In this document: positions 1 to 11,639 of the stretch, piece by piece
How positions within the stretch are numbered: the stretch's first letter is position 1
How the letters are laid out: each line of letters begins with the position of its first letter
DNA from: Augochlora pura
Lineage: Eukaryota; Arthropoda; Insecta; Hymenoptera; Halictidae
Reading direction: 5' to 3'
NCBI RefSeq assembly: GCF_028453695.1
Contig: NC_135776.1
Coordinates: 3,968,001-4,032,000, forward strand
DNA length: 64,000 bases
The notes under the pieces: generated by a model
Database searches by the model: none
The model's input: only the letters and a program-made list of their open reading frames with translations
Told to the model about the DNA's origin: nothing
Translations under genes and position numbers: made by a program

Positions 1-46
1 GACCAAACATTTCACGAACTGTCCCTCTCGCGCGGCTCCTTTCAAC

Positions 47-290
47 CCTTGCGATTTTTGTCGCTCGTCGATGAATTCTTTTTTGGCTTTGATGGGCCAT
101 TTATGCGGTGGATTTTTGGCACAAGACGCATTTAAGACGTATTTAAGACGTTTTTAGGAGGTCTCTTTTCACTCTTTGCTATTTTTTATTGGTTCTGTCG
201 ATGAATTCTTTTTTAGCTTTTATGGGCCATTTATGCGGTGGATTTTTAGCGTAAGACGTATTTAAGACGTATTTAAGACGTTTTTATAAT
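47..290. repeat. Tandem duplication, 120-bp period
   Basis: Two adjacent copies of a block share GTCGATGAATTCTTTTTT, GGGCCATTTATGCGGTGG and repeated TTTAAGACGT motifs. GATGAATTC recurs exactly 120 bases later (70 and 190). The copies differ at a few bases and by a small indel at their left ends. There is no open frame of note and the function is unknown. Confidence 0.85.
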
Positions 291-299
291 ATCACTAAC

Positions 300-610
300 T
301 TGATAGTAATAATACAAATAAATGAAGTAATAGTAAATCAAATAAAAATACATTAAATTCTACTAAATTAAATACCACTAAATTAAATCCTGCTAAATTA
401 AATACTAATAAATAAAATAATACTAAATTAAATCCTACTAAGCTAAATCCTACAAAATTAAATACTACTAAATTAAATACTAATAAATAAAATAATACAA
501 AATTAAATCCTACTAAACTAAATACTACTAAATCAAATCCTACTAAATTAAATCCTGGCTAAATAAAATACTACCAAATCAAATAACACTGAATAAAATA
601 ATATAAAACA
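300..610. repeat. AT-rich degenerate minisatellite (TACTAAATTAAAT-like)
   Basis: About 20 imperfect copies of a 13 to 15 base unit such as CCTACTAAATTAAAT, with AATACTAATAAATAAAAT variants. Divergence between units suggests an old array. Confidence 0.85.
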
Positions 611-1254
611 AAGTAATAACGTAATAAATCCCGCAAGCGTGTAAAACGCGCAGTCCGCTCGTAAGCCAGCGAGCGGACAAGACCGCGGAATGCGGCAGCC
701 ATTGCGAGCGACGCCGGGTTTTTTCCTTTAGAAAAGCAAGTTATAGTTTACCGGCTCATAAGTCAGTTTGTCACCGCGTCCGTACAGCGGCGAGATGATA
801 AGTTGGCTACGGGGATGTTCGCAAAGGCAACAGGGGGCGAACACCACTTCGCTGCTCGCCCGACTTCTTCTCCTTTTACACTTTTCTATGGGGACGGTGG
901 TGCGTTTCCCCCCTTTGTCACGCAATCCGATTTGTAGATGCAACTGTTCCGACGGAACACAAGGGATTTGTTGCTCGAGCAGCAACACAGCGCGGAGGAT
1001 ATTAGACGCCAATCGAACCCTCTCGTGTTCCTTTGATTAATCAATTCGCCGTGCCGCGGGAAGTCTTGTTTAACTATGCCTCGGATGCGGCACGGTGTTG
1101 TGTACCGCCATCGGTTTTGCGCTCATTGCCAGCGCAAACGCGTGCCGTATTTCTGTTATTTGAGGCAGAGCTTGGTAATACGATGATTAACGAGGCGACG
1201 AAATTAGAGACGTTCCGTAGACGCAATTAATACTACCGTAGCGAGTACACTTCT
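611..1254. other. Moderately GC-rich single-copy DNA, no gene recognised
   Basis: Mixed composition with frequent CpG. Short frames are open on both strands over 728-1040 at once, which argues against coding. No splice-site pattern, RNA gene or domain was recognised. Confidence 0.5.
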
Positions 1255-1312
1255 TTAACCCTTTGCGATCGAACCGGTGACTACGAGGTACGGCTGAAAT
1301 TGTTCCACGGCG
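1255..1312 (-). mobile_element. Isolated end of TTAA-type MITE
   Basis: TTAA (1255-1258) is followed by CCCTTTGCGATCGAACCGGT and then GACTACGAGG, matching the subterminal pattern GGTGACTCCGAGGCACC seen in complete copies at 24388 and 59786. No opposite end was found downstream, so it is probably a truncated copy. The strand is given relative to the copy at 59786. Confidence 0.55.
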
Positions 1313-1334
1313 TTCTATAATTATTTTTACAGCG

Positions 1335-1435
1335 ACAAAGTTCCGATTTAAGAAATTGTTAAATAGTGAGACCGTTGCAGCAGTGAAATAATATTGTTCA
1401 GATTTAAAAAATTGTTAAACAGTCAAACTGTTTTA
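1335..1435. repeat. Short tandem duplication, 56-bp period
   Basis: GATTTAAGAAATTGTTAAA near 1345 recurs as GATTTAAAAAATTGTTAAA at 1401, followed in both by a diverged AGTSARACYGTT motif. This is ordinary local duplication in AT-rich DNA. Confidence 0.6.
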
Positions 1436-1525
1436 GCAAGAAAAATTCTTTTGTTCCACGAGGAATAACGCTGCATTAATATTTCTTTAGCTGTTCGGAA
1501 AATTCATTCGTGCTAAATAATATAC

Positions 1526-1593
1526 TTTAACACAGATTTTATTCCTGATAATAATTTATTTTAACACAGATTTTATTCCTAAAATAATTACGA
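1526..1593. repeat. Tandem duplication, 34-bp period
   Basis: TTTAACACAGATTTTATTCC occurs at 1526 and again at 1560, each followed by an AATAAT tract. Confidence 0.75.
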
Positions 1594-1868
1594 TACAGAA
1601 AATAATTAGTTTGAACAAAAATAATCAAATATAAGTGCATAATTTACAGATGTATTTCTGCCATATTACTTCTACGAATTATTCCAACTCTTCATTTAAA
1701 ATATCGAGCAACTAACTATTGCCATAAACAATTATTTCAATAAAGAACAATATAAAAGAATACTCTAATAAAATATAATTGAAACAAGCAATCAAAGCAC
1801 AGAGATGAAACAATCACCCCCGGAATCGTCAAAAATAATCAACCAGTCCGAAGTAACTAAACAACAAT
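1594..1868. other. AT-rich DNA, nothing recognised
   Basis: Mostly A/T with scattered short homopolymers. No repeat, gene or RNA was seen. Confidence 0.5.
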
Positions 1869-2830
1869 ATTAAACAATGTCCGAAACGACCGGTCCAGCC
1901 GCAAATAAAACATCTATCGCCGGGGAAGAACTCGTAGTAGCCGGGAACCGTGGAGCCGAGTCCGCGGCAACTAATACACGACCGCCGGCGAGCAACAGCA
2001 TTAAATCCTCGTTGCAGTAACGTAACACTTCCTCGGCAGCCCCATCCAGCGGCGGCAGCATATGTCCGACGGGCATTACGAGGACCATAAACATCGTAGG
2101 AAGCGTGCGGCACGGAGCATCGCAAGAATTGTTTCCGCAACGGATCCGCTCCGCGGGGCCGATGCAACGAGGCGCGCCCGGCGCGCGGTGGTCCATCTTC
2201 TTCCGAGCATCAGCGCGTTAGCCGGCCGCGGAACGGTCGTCCATTACGTCTTTCCCACACCCCCGCCCCTCTCCCACCTCCCGCCCCGCCCCCCGCGAGA
2301 GCCAAGAAAAAAGCCCGGGGACGGTAATATTTCTGTCGGTGGAAGCCGAGCGCGCGAGCTTTTCCGCGGCGTTGAAAGCGCGCATCAAGGGAGAGAGAGA
2401 GTGAGAGAGAGAGAGAGAGAGAGGGGGAAGGAAGAAGATAAGCGGAGCTTGACGCGGAAACAGCGGCGACAGTTTCTCTGTCATTCGCGGGAGTCGGTTC
2501 CCCGGATGTCTGAAACGAGCCGACGCGCGAATGCAATTTTCTGAATAAGAACCAGCCAAACGAGCTCTACCGGCCGCTTTTCACCTGTCTCCGTCCTCCT
2601 CCTTTCTCCGTCCTCCTCCTTGTTGCGTATGCATGCTCGAAGATGCGCGCCGTAGTGTGTCGTTAGCGGCGCTCGTCTTGGGCACCGCGGTCGAACGGGG
2701 AAAACGGGCCGAGCAAGAAGGCACAATGGGGTGATCGGACAATGGGGGCTCAATTGGTCGACGACTATAGGGATAGCTTGGTTGCAGAGCAGCGAGCAAC
2801 CAGGAAGACCTGCATAAAAAGGACAATGGC
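1869..2830. other. CpG-rich island with embedded GA array
   Basis: GC-rich, CpG-rich DNA. Up to three frames are open together over 2062-2559 and their products are Arg/Ser/Pro-rich or translated GA repeat, so I do not call a gene. A CTCC-rich stretch at 2581-2620 repeats CCGTCCTCCTCCTT twice. It could be regulatory or a 5' exon, but nothing decides this. Confidence 0.4.
2391..2424. repeat. (GA)n microsatellite
   Basis: Near-perfect GA dinucleotide run with a single T interruption. It encodes the RERERE stretch of one spurious frame. Confidence 0.95.
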
Positions 2831-3620
2831 CGATGCCGGCAGGCAGAAAAAGAAGAGAGAGAGAGAGGGCGGCGGCACGAGCTGAAAATTAACAGAACCG
2901 AGTGCTTACTGCTTGTGCTAGCCGCTCGTCGAATCCGCCTCCGGGATCCGAGATTCTGCCCCGTTTATTGTTGCCTAATTTCTGTTTCGCTGTGCGGAAT
3001 ATACTGTTCGGCGAGTCCGAGCCGCTTCGACTCGAATTTAAATGGAAAACTCTTTCGCGAAGACGCCTCGACTCGCAGAATATTCGTCTTCGAATTATTT
3101 CGCGGTTTTACAGAAAACGATTCGATAGTTTTATTTTTTTTTTCATTTTCTCGCAGATGCGTACAATTTTTTCGTCAGGTCGCAATGAACGCTAAATTTT
3201 TCTGAAAGCGATTTTTATTTCTTTTTATTTCGTTTTATTTGTGAAGTCAGTTGTTTCAATTACGTTTTTGTTTTTAGATGTAATACGCGAGAAGGCGATT
3301 TTATTGCGTGCGCCAACCGAGCGAATTATTTTTAAATAACTCTCGGTTGCAAATACTCGACACAAACGGAGTAATAAATAATTCCGTATGAAATATCGGG
3401 CGAAATTAATTAATTGATTGAAAGGATTCCTGCTTCGAAAAGTTCGCCTGGTGCCCGTCCATTTATTCGAGCAAATCTATGTATGGAAATGTACGGACAC
3501 TTTGTAATGGAAACAGGAAATTAAGATCGCATTAGCGTGGCTGTTTAATTAATTAATAAGTGAGATAGAAAAGTGCGACGAATGAGCTTCAGATATATCT
3601 ATCAATCCTTTATCTGTCTT
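2831..3620. other. Mixed to AT-rich DNA, no gene recognised
   Basis: Begins with a short purine tract (AAGAAGAGAGAGAGAG, about 2848-2868), then about 170 bases of mid-GC sequence, then an AT-rich stretch. Overlapping 96 to 97 codon frames at 2902-3205 are open in two frames and resemble no known protein. Confidence 0.4.
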
Positions 3621-3621
3621 T

Positions 3622-3712
3622 GTAGAAAATTGGTATTGTCTTTATGTAGAATAGGTATTGTCTTTGTGGAAAATAGGTATTGTCTTTTTTACAAAATAAG
3701 CATTGTCTTTAT
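3622..3712. repeat. Tandem repeat around GGTATTGTCTTT
   Basis: Four diverged units of about 24 to 27 bases, each containing a form of AAATAGGTATTGTCTTT. Confidence 0.8.
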
Positions 3713-4622
3713 TTATAGCCATTAATAATCAGTGTCTTTAAGTTCTTCTTTTTACGTCTAATATTTATCCCACTCATTTTTGTATAGCAAATTCTCAGCC
3801 CGATTACTTGTCAGGCAAACGAGCGCAGGATTATCAGAATTAACATAAGTAAATGATATATTGTTTTCGGATCATTCCTCGAATAATTTATTCGTACAAT
3901 GTCGACGCCTGACTAAAAGCATGTTAAACTTTTCATTGAACATATTATGTCAAGAGTAATACGATATTGTGCGCACAAAAGCGTTCGACATTATTGTTAC
4001 ATTCAGCCAGAGTTGGATAAAAAATAATCCGAATAATTAAGAATGATTATAACTCGTTATTAATACAGAATAATCTATAAATTTACAGCAAGTTTCTGTC
4101 AAATTGTTATAAAATAGTCTTGTCCAATTATCCTTAATTATGGTAACATTTTGCCAAATTATTATAAATGAGTTGTAAATAACTATTTTCCCAATTATTC
4201 TAAATAAATTACCCTAACTTCTCTCTCAGTTATTATAAATTATTTACAACAACAAACGAGCTATAATTAATCTAGAATACTCTATAACAACTAACAAATC
4301 ACAGGATAAAATCGCCCCCAAAAATGAAGCGATTTCTCCGAAAACTTCCTGCAGAATTCGATTATTTAAAAAATGATTGAAAACGATTTCAAGCGATCCA
4401 AATCGTCACAAATCCGAAGATTAAAGCTATCGCAAGAGTCGAGAGGGTGATTCAACGCCAGAATCGGCTCCCGACAAGCATGATATTTTATCAGCTCGCC
4501 GGCAACATTCTTGAACGGTCGAGCGGATCGTTGCCGATAGCTCGGCGATTAAACCAAGATCGGCTCGCGACTGCAGAGTCGCAATTATCGAAGCACGGCT
4601 CGCGTGGATATTGCGTTTTTTT
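3713..4622. other. AT-rich DNA up to assembly gap
   Basis: A/T-dominated, with loose repetition of TTATAAATTATTTA-like words over about 4010-4280. The last 200 bases become GC-richer. No gene or RNA was recognised. Confidence 0.45.
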
Positions 4623-4722
4623 NNNNNNNNNNNNNNNNNNNNNNNNNNNNNNNNNNNNNNNNNNNNNNNNNNNNNNNNNNNNNNNNNNNNNNNNNNNNNN
4701 NNNNNNNNNNNNNNNNNNNNNN
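4623..4722. other. Assembly gap (100 N)
   Basis: Exactly 100 undetermined bases, the usual convention for a gap of unknown length. Confidence 0.99.
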
Positions 4723-4748
4723 GGGGGGGGGGGGGGGGGGGGGGGGGG
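4723..4748. repeat. Poly-G tract beside gap
   Basis: Twenty-six consecutive G directly after the gap. It may be a true homopolymer that stopped assembly or a sequencing artefact. Confidence 0.9.
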
Positions 4749-5264
4749 AGGTCTCCGCCCGAGAACAAGCCGGGGCGGAAATCTGCTCGAAAATATCCAT
4801 TCCCGTTTTCTTCTGATGGCGCGCATATCGATCGGCTGCCGTAACGAACACGCGCTGTCCCCGTGTCGGAAACGGCGCGCGAACTACGGAAATCCGCGCG
4901 GATTTACACTTGGCGCTGTTTTAAACGCGAACACGCCCCCGGTCGAATTATTAGACGCACGATTTTTATCGGGGGTCTAGGATTTCTCGATTAAATCGAG
5001 AACACGCCGAACGGTCGAGACGATGGAGTGGCTACGCCACTGCGAGATGAAACAGCTGGACGAGCTCTAGATGACCCTGTTTCTCTTTTTAACAATTTTA
5101 CGTCGAGCGATTCTTTTGATATTGATAATTTCATTTTTGTAAATTAAGGTTGGAAATATTTATGCGAAAAAGAACGACTTTTCTATTTTAATTGAATTAT
5201 ATCTAAAATTTTTACTAAAAATTGGCATTGTAATCATTTGCATTATACTATAATATAGTAATTG
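4749..5264. other. GC-rich then AT-rich single-copy DNA
   Basis: CpG-rich to about 5080, then AT-rich. No gene was recognised. The frame that crosses the gap gains its length from the N run and poly-G. Confidence 0.4.
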
Positions 5265-5462
5265 TAGAGTGAAATATAAAGTAGCGTTATATGCACTACA
5301 TAGTTTTAACTTGAAATAAGAATTAATATTAATTGCAATATATAGTTTCAGCTTGAAATAAAAATTAGAATTGTATCCCGTATACAATTTTAACTTGAAA
5401 TAAAAATTAGTATTATATCCAGTACACAATTTTTCCTTAAATTAAAAATTAGCACTACATCC
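5265..5462. repeat. Minisatellite, about 42-bp period
   Basis: CTTGAAATAA or a variant recurs at about 5310, 5352, 5395 and 5436, giving steps of 42, 43 and 41. The minus strand is open and reads as a 14-residue repeat around YFKLKLYTGYNSNF. This follows from a period near a multiple of three and is not evidence of a gene. Confidence 0.8.
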
Positions 5463-5670
5463 AATATTATACATCCATGTATATCTTACACATCCAACAA
5501 CATATACTCAATAAATCCAATAATATAATATCTATCCAATATTACACATCCAATATGAATTAGTTTATTCATCAAATCATGTTCCCCGAATTTACATAAA
5601 ATGCCTTGGGGATAATTACAAATAAATCGCACAATGCGCAGGCTTAATAAAATATATATATATATAATAG
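5463..5670. repeat. CATCCAATATTA-like repeats and short (TA)n
   Basis: Irregular copies of ACATCCAATATTA-like words over 5457-5560, then a TATATATATATATA run near 5648-5665. Confidence 0.6.
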
Positions 5671-6404
5671 CTAACTAACAATCAAATAAATAAAATAACC
5701 CATAAACAAATAAATATATATCCATTACATCCAATAAACTACCACCCAATCCATAATCACCATAACATAAAACCACCACCATCGCTCCACCCGAAAAAAT
5801 AAATATTTCATAACATCCCCATACCGTTCTCGAAACCTGCCGCAAACAATTCGCGATTTCGCGTTCGACTAAAATAAAAAAACGCATAAAATCCACCCTT
5901 CGCGCAGTATCTCCGTTTGCATATTCAATAACAATTTAGCCAATCAACAGGAATTGCGCAGCAGCGGCAAGGGCAGCGCACCATGAAATCGCGATCTCAA
6001 CCCCGAAGTTCGTATACGATCGTTCGGTAAAGTTTCAAAAAAAAATAGCGCGACCGCATGATCCAGTGGGTTCAGGCGAGCCGTGAACTGCGTTGGAAAA
6101 TTCGTGGAAAAATTTAATTTTCACGAGAGGGGCGCGCGCATAGGCACGCAGAGAGAGAGAGGGCTAGGAGATGTTGGAATCTAAGCAAGATTACTTTTGT
6201 TTGCCGGCAGCGTCTGCCGACGAGGTGAACGTGACTGTCGTTAGACCGGCTGGGGACAAAATTGCCCCGATTCGCGAACATCCCTCTGCCAGTTACAAAG
6301 CTGCGCCATTTTTCCCGCGGAGCTTCGTAACGCGAAGATAAATAGTCCATCGGTGCGCAGCCAGTCTGCAGAAAGAGAGAATATCCCGACTTCGCGATTC
6401 TTTC
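5671..6404. other. AT-rich then CpG-rich DNA
   Basis: AT-rich to about 5890, then CpG-rich with a short GAGAGAGAGA run near 6150. No gene was recognised. Confidence 0.4.
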
Positions 6405-6540
6405 CCCCTTTCTCTATGTTCCTCTCTTTCTCTCTCTCTCTTTATTCCTCTCACTCTGTCTATTTCCCCCTCTCTCTTTGCATTCCTCTCTCTATCATCC
6501 GGCTCTCTCTTCCCAGTTCTATATACCTGTTTCCCTCTCT
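6405..6540. repeat. CT-rich imperfect microsatellite
   Basis: Pyrimidine-rich, with TCTCTCTCTCTC cores separated by short interruptions. Confidence 0.85.
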
Positions 6541-6682
6541 CTATAGCTCTCTATAGCTATATCTAGAGTTCTCTATAGCTATATCTATAGTTCTCTATAG
6601 CTCTCTATAGCTATATCTATAGTTCTCTATAGCTCTCTATAGCTATATCTATAGTTCTCCATAGCTACATCTATACCTCTCG
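6541..6682. repeat. TATAGCTCTC minisatellite, 32-bp higher-order unit
   Basis: Repeats of CTATAGCTCTCTATAGC and CTATATCTATAGTTCT. A 32-base unit is repeated about four times, with the last copy diverged. It continues from the adjacent CT tract. Confidence 0.85.
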
Positions 6683-7640
6683 TCCCCTCTATCCGTCTCT
6701 TTTCGACCGTTCCGATACAGAAAACCCGCGCCTATCTGCAGCACCGTATACGCGTACATATTTCCCGACAAATTCGTCGCTGTTATTTTTCACGCGGGCG
6801 CGGCGTTCGGCTGGTATCACGGCAGCCGGTCGAATCGAATTCAACGGGCGATTTAGTAAAATTAATGGATACAGCCGAAGGCACTCGCGGCCGAGGGAGC
6901 GCCCGGGCTTCGATTCCATTTGACGCGACGTCGGGTTGCATCGAAAAATGCGGCCCCGATTGTAAATGGTCCTCGATACGCGAGGCCCACCTCTCCACCC
7001 CTTTCTCACCCTCACTCCCTTACTCCTTTCTCCCTCACCCTCGCTCCGTACCCCTTTCTCCCTATTCCTCTCTCAATCCCCCATTCTCTCTCCTTCGTTT
7101 TCACGTTCTCCTCTGTATTTATCGTCTTTTAGGAGGATTGATAAAAAATTGATCGAACGATAACCTTTAACGATAACCGATAACGCCGCTCGCGTTTCTT
7201 CCGCCCGGCCATCCATCGGCAAGATAAACGCGAGTTCGCCGCCGCGAGGAAACTCGACGACTTCCGACCGCCATTTCTCCGACGGCGGGGTTCTCCGATG
7301 TCGGCGAACGATCTCTCCGATGTCGTCGTTGCCTGCGCCGTGATACCTAATCAAAGCCGAAAGGGTCGTAGAGAGAGGGGAGGGGGGACGGTCAAACGTG
7401 CGCCAATTAATGAATTATGCAAGCCGGGCACACGGGGCCGGCGCGTTAAACGCTGCGAGCGCCGCCGCCGCGATCCCGGCTCCGGGACTATAGCAAAAAC
7501 CGCTGTTTGAATTAATCGACGACGGCCGGGGTTTCTTCCGACGGTGCCCCGGAAACCTCGGACGACCGAAATCAAATTTCACGGTTTTATCGGGCGGCTT
7601 TTTCCGGCACGGTTCTATTGGATAGGTGTCCCGGAGATGG
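6683..7640. other. CpG-rich island with pyrimidine tract
   Basis: GC-rich sequence with TTAATTAAT-type and AATTAATCG motifs near 7406 and 7511 and a CT/CCCT pyrimidine tract at 6987-7110. Several frames are open at once, so no coding call. A cis-regulatory role is possible but unproven. Confidence 0.4.
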
Positions 7641-8295
7641 ACTTTTAACTTAGGGGAATTGTTCCCGGTTAGGGGATGTTATTGGGGAATTGGCACCGTT
7701 TGCATCGTTTTGGGCGTTTAACGTGGGAGAAATGATATTCCATTGTCTGGAGTGAATTTGGGAAGTTTTAGGATGGGGATTAGGGTTTTGGAATTTTTTT
7801 ATTATTTTCAATACTGGAAAATTTAGTGTAAATTATTGCTGGGAAAATCGGATTTTGAGGTTGACTGTAGACTGTAGGTATATTTGTAATAGGATGTGTA
7901 ATAGAAAATTTATACTGTTATATAGTAATTTATATAATAGCCTAGTACATAATACTATACATAGTAATACAGTATATAATAGTATAAACAATAGTAAAGT
8001 AATATAATAGTATATAATAATGAATAGTATAATATTCTTTAAAACAGTAGTAACATATGGACATTAATCAGTTAATATTTCTAAAATTCTCTATCCTGAC
8101 ACAATGATTAAACTTTTCATAATTAAATAAAAATTCTAAAATTAACAATCGTAAAACTTGAAACTGATATAAAACTACCCCTAACCTCATCAAATATCTT
8201 CTTACCAAAAAGAAAAGTACTTCAGCCATTCAAATCAATTTTCAAAGGTGTCACACAATATAAAATAAACTCTTCTACCCTGCAGCGAATAAATC
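7641..8295. other. AT-rich DNA with loose TAATA repeats
   Basis: Degenerate ATAGTATAATA words over about 7900-8040. Nothing else was recognised. Confidence 0.5.
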
Positions 8296-9185
8296 ACACC
8301 CTAGACTTAAAATCTGACGATAAAAACGGAAGAAGCCCCTATCACCTCGAAGCACGAAGAAAACGTCCGACCAGCTGCGCAGCCCGCGGATAACCTATCC
8401 CCGGATTTATACACGGAGCGCCGAATTATACCGCGAAAGTCGTTCGAGTAGATGGAGGGCGAGGGAAGAACAACAGAAACGAAAAAGGAAAAATGTAAAT
8501 GCGCGGCGGGCCCGGAGGATCCTCGTGGAAAAAAGTTATTCCCAGGGCCGGGAGGCGCTGTCGGCGAGTGCCGGGTACGATCGCGATGGCGACACGGCGA
8601 TGGCGAAGCGAGTAACGACGCCCGCTCGCGGCGGGGGTGGATAACGTGGGGAGGGGAGGGTTGATTTAAGCTGCCAGACATTAGCACCTCGCTGCCGTGG
8701 CGGCGCGAGAGGACGGGGGGGGGAGGCTAGGGGGGACGGTTGGAGTGTCCCTCCCCAGTCGGCACGGGGAGCATCGCGTTACCCAAGGTGTCCAATCGAG
8801 ATACCGAGTTTCGGCTGCTATCTTCCCCCTCCGGCTTTTCCCAACCCCCCTCGGACCACTCGAGGCGACACTTCGCTTCCTACACGTTTTCGCACCCTCG
8901 CCGAGGCCGTTGCCGTGCCGCCGGCCCAGGCGGACCGGGGGATCGGAGATCTTGGAAACTCACTTTGGGAAACTTGCACATTCATCGGTCTCTCGTGCCG
9001 GTCGACGGCGAGAGAACGGGGGCGGGGCGGGGGGGCTCTCGTCTAACCATATTCGACGGAGAGGACCGCGGACTTTTCCTTCGGGCTGGAAATTCGTTTT
9101 CGACGCGCGAAGACTTTCGGGGTTGCCGCGCGAGAACCCCGCGACCTACGCGATGTATTTCCTCGGCGCGCGCTCCGTGACCCGA
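8296..9185. other. CpG-rich island, multiple chance open frames
   Basis: Strongly GC-rich. Frames of 178 and 146 codons overlap on the plus strand over 8697-9233. A 126-codon minus-strand frame and a 70-codon plus frame overlap at 8307-8687. The products are Arg/Pro/Ser-rich with no recognisable domain. A 5' exon or regulatory island is possible. Confidence 0.4.
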
Positions 9186-9440
9186 CGACGAACGAGGCAG
9201 AAAACGTTCCTTCTTATTTGTTTAGTCATTTAGTTAATTTTATATTTACTTGTTCTGTCTTTTATTTAGTCAGTCATTTATTTTTATATTTACTTGTTCT
9301 GCCATTTATTTAGTCAGTCATTTATTTTTCTATTTACTTGTTCAGTCATTTATTTAGTTATTTTTCTATTTACTTAGTCAGTCATTTATTTAGCTATTTT
9401 TCTATTTATTTATTCAATCATTCATTCATTTATTCACATG
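9186..9440. repeat. Minisatellite with TTATTTAGTCAGTCA units
   Basis: Units of about 36 to 45 bases combine TATTTACTTGTTCTGTC and ATTTAGTCAGTCATTTATTT. Repeats start near 9241, 9285, 9329 and 9366 and degrade into ATTCATTCATTTATT. Confidence 0.85.
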
Positions 9441-10629
9441 GAATTAATATTAATCTTATTAATATTAATTAATATTAAATATAAAATACTATTGTATATC
9501 TAAAGTATATTTGATAAATATATTCTCAGTCATAAAAATTCTATTATTATAATTCTAATATTATAATTCTCTTATCATTCTCTCTGCTCTCCTTTAATAT
9601 AGTAATGTTAGAACATTATTAAAAAACTAATACCGCTTCTAATCGCTGCAATCAATACAAATTGTTTGGTGGCCTGAAAGCGTATCGATCGTTTAATAAA
9701 TTGGCGAAAGTGTATACAGGTTATCGTTTCGCGGGCCCACTCGAGCCAGAAAAATCTATATTTCCGGCGCGTTCGCCATTTTGCCGTCGCCGAAAGTGAA
9801 TTTTTGGTGACAGCGAAATGACGAGTACGGTATATAGGGTGGTGGTATCGATTGAAGTGGCTGGGAAAATTGGCGGCCCTGTGCGGTGGCCCCGAAAGGT
9901 GCCGCGCAATCGAAATAATGTAATTAGTGAAATCGAAACCGTAAAGTTTGTCACAGCGATTGCTGTTCGAACCCTTTCGCACACCCTACGATCGCCGAAG
10001 ATAATTTATATCGTTCGGACGCGTGACAATAATAATTGGTTAATTAAACATTACTGTAATAATTAACTTTTCAGAATCAATTATTATAGTAGCGTTTAGT
10101 TAATTAATTATTATTGTGGAGCGATCACTGTGATTAACATAATTGTACTGTGTAACACGTGATCACAGAACTGTTGATATTCATGTCAAATAAGAAAATA
10201 TTATTATACGAATCATTTTGGGAAATATTAAAATTAAATTAGCGTAATATATTTTGTTAATTAATGATGAAGCAGAAAATAGTGGAGCATTGCTTTGAAT
10301 ATTTTTATCCGTCCATTCGCGTCATAAATAAATAACATTTACGGTGTAGTAATCGGTATCGGTGTAATAATGGTACAGTAATCACTGGCATAGTAAACCT
10401 GATGCGTTGTGCTACGACGTCAGTAGTAAGAATCAGTTTGGAGAACCCTTACGTGTTTCAGAGGCATTATCCTGTTCCTAACTACTGCGATCTCATCCTC
10501 CATTGTCTTTCGATCATCTTAACAGCACACTTACCTGAAACAAACATTTACACAAACATTACCGTACTGTACAGTGACAATTCATTATATTAGAAAATAT
10601 GTTATTCTATATATTATTATTTTATTCAA
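9441..10629. other. Mixed DNA, no gene recognised
   Basis: AT-rich except for a mid-GC stretch at 9650-10020 where both strands are open for 82 to 124 codons at once. No domain or splice pattern was recognised. Confidence 0.4.
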
Positions 10630-10840
10630 AATATTAAGAATTACTTCGGAGCATTAATTCAAAAAATTACTTTAACAAAATACTTCGACGAATTACTTCA
10701 AAGAATTACTTCAAAGAATTAATTCAAATAATTATTTCAAGAATTTATCTCAAATAATTATTTCAAGAATTTATCTCAAATAATTATTTCACATAATTAT
10801 TTCAAAGAATTAATTCAAATAATTATTTTATAAAATCATT
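10630..10840. repeat. Minisatellite of AATTATTTCAAA-like units
   Basis: About a dozen copies of a 16 to 17 base unit such as GAATTACTTCAAA or AATAATTATTTCAA, some reading as the palindrome GAATTAATTC. Confidence 0.85.
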
Positions 10841-11223
10841 TCAAGTGAGCATAGGATAACCTAACACGTAATATAGAATTTCAAGCAGCGCCCCCTCGAA
10901 TGCAGAGATCTTTCGCACGAGTTATATCGCCGCGTTGAAAATTAATGCTCGTCGCCGGCTGTCCGTAACTTTTTCGCCGCCGTATTTATTGGAGGTTAAG
11001 CCCCGGCCTTGCGAATCCGCCGAAAATCGGGGCCACGCGCCGTGGTAATGTTTAATGAACACGCGGGCTAATAAAGGCGGCTTTTGTTTTCGGGCCGCGC
11101 GGATGATAGGAAATTGGCCGACGCCAGACAATGGGCCTGTTATTAAAGCGAAACTTCCTATTCGTTGTTGCCGGTACATCGTCCTCGACGCGTTCTCGCC
11201 CGTCGGTCACCGACGATTATTAT
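10841..11223. other. CpG island with TAAT/TTTAT motifs
   Basis: GC-rich, with AAAATTAATG, TATTTATTGG, GTTTAATGAAC and CTAATAAAGG embedded in CpG-rich sequence. The composition resembles conserved insect non-coding elements with homeodomain-type sites (inference). No gene was recognised. Confidence 0.4.
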
Positions 11224-11256
11224 TACACAGTCAGTCCCACAAGTATTCGTATCCTC
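11224..11256. mobile_element. Possible Tc1/mariner terminal repeat
   Basis: TA followed by CACAGTCAGTCCCACAAGTA and then TTCGTATCC resembles the start of Tc1-type terminal inverted repeats. I could not find the opposite end or a transposase fragment, so this may be a solo end or a coincidence. Confidence 0.35.
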
Positions 11257-11381
11257 CTTGAGTGAATTACATGCTGAATATATTTTTTAGGCCGTACAGA
11301 AAGAATGCCTATTTTCAAAAATTTATGTAATTGGATTTACATAATAATATAATTTTTTGATGACTATAAGGAAAGTCGAGA

Positions 11382-11578
11382 AGTGATTATGTAGAAAATA
11401 TTAGATCTAGGAGGAAATTATCATTCAATATTGCTGAAAGATTTCCTTTAATCCCTTTAGTAAATAATAGTGTTAATAAGTTAATAAAGAAGTGATAGAA
11501 AATATAAAATCTAGGAGACAATTATTATTCAACATTATTAAAAGATTTCCTTTGATACCTTCGGTAAATAATAATGTT
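11382..11578. repeat. Imperfect tandem duplication, about 109-bp period
   Basis: AAGTGAT, then AAATCTAGGAG, ATTCAAYATT, AAAGATTTCCTTT and GGTAAATAATA-like words occur in the same order at 11382-11475 and 11490-11578. Confidence 0.75.
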
Positions 11579-11639
11579 ACATAGAAATTATTAAAAGCTT
11601 TTATTATTAACATATATAATTATTAAAATAATTTAAGCG

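Noticed and set aside
2062..2559. Overlapping 160, 108 and 113 codon frames
   Set aside because: Open in several registers at once around a GA array, with Arg-Glu or Ser-Leu repeat products and no domain.
8697..9233. 178-codon plus-strand frame
   Set aside because: A second plus frame of 146 codons overlaps it in stop-poor CpG-rich DNA. The product is Arg/Pro/Ser-rich with no known motif.
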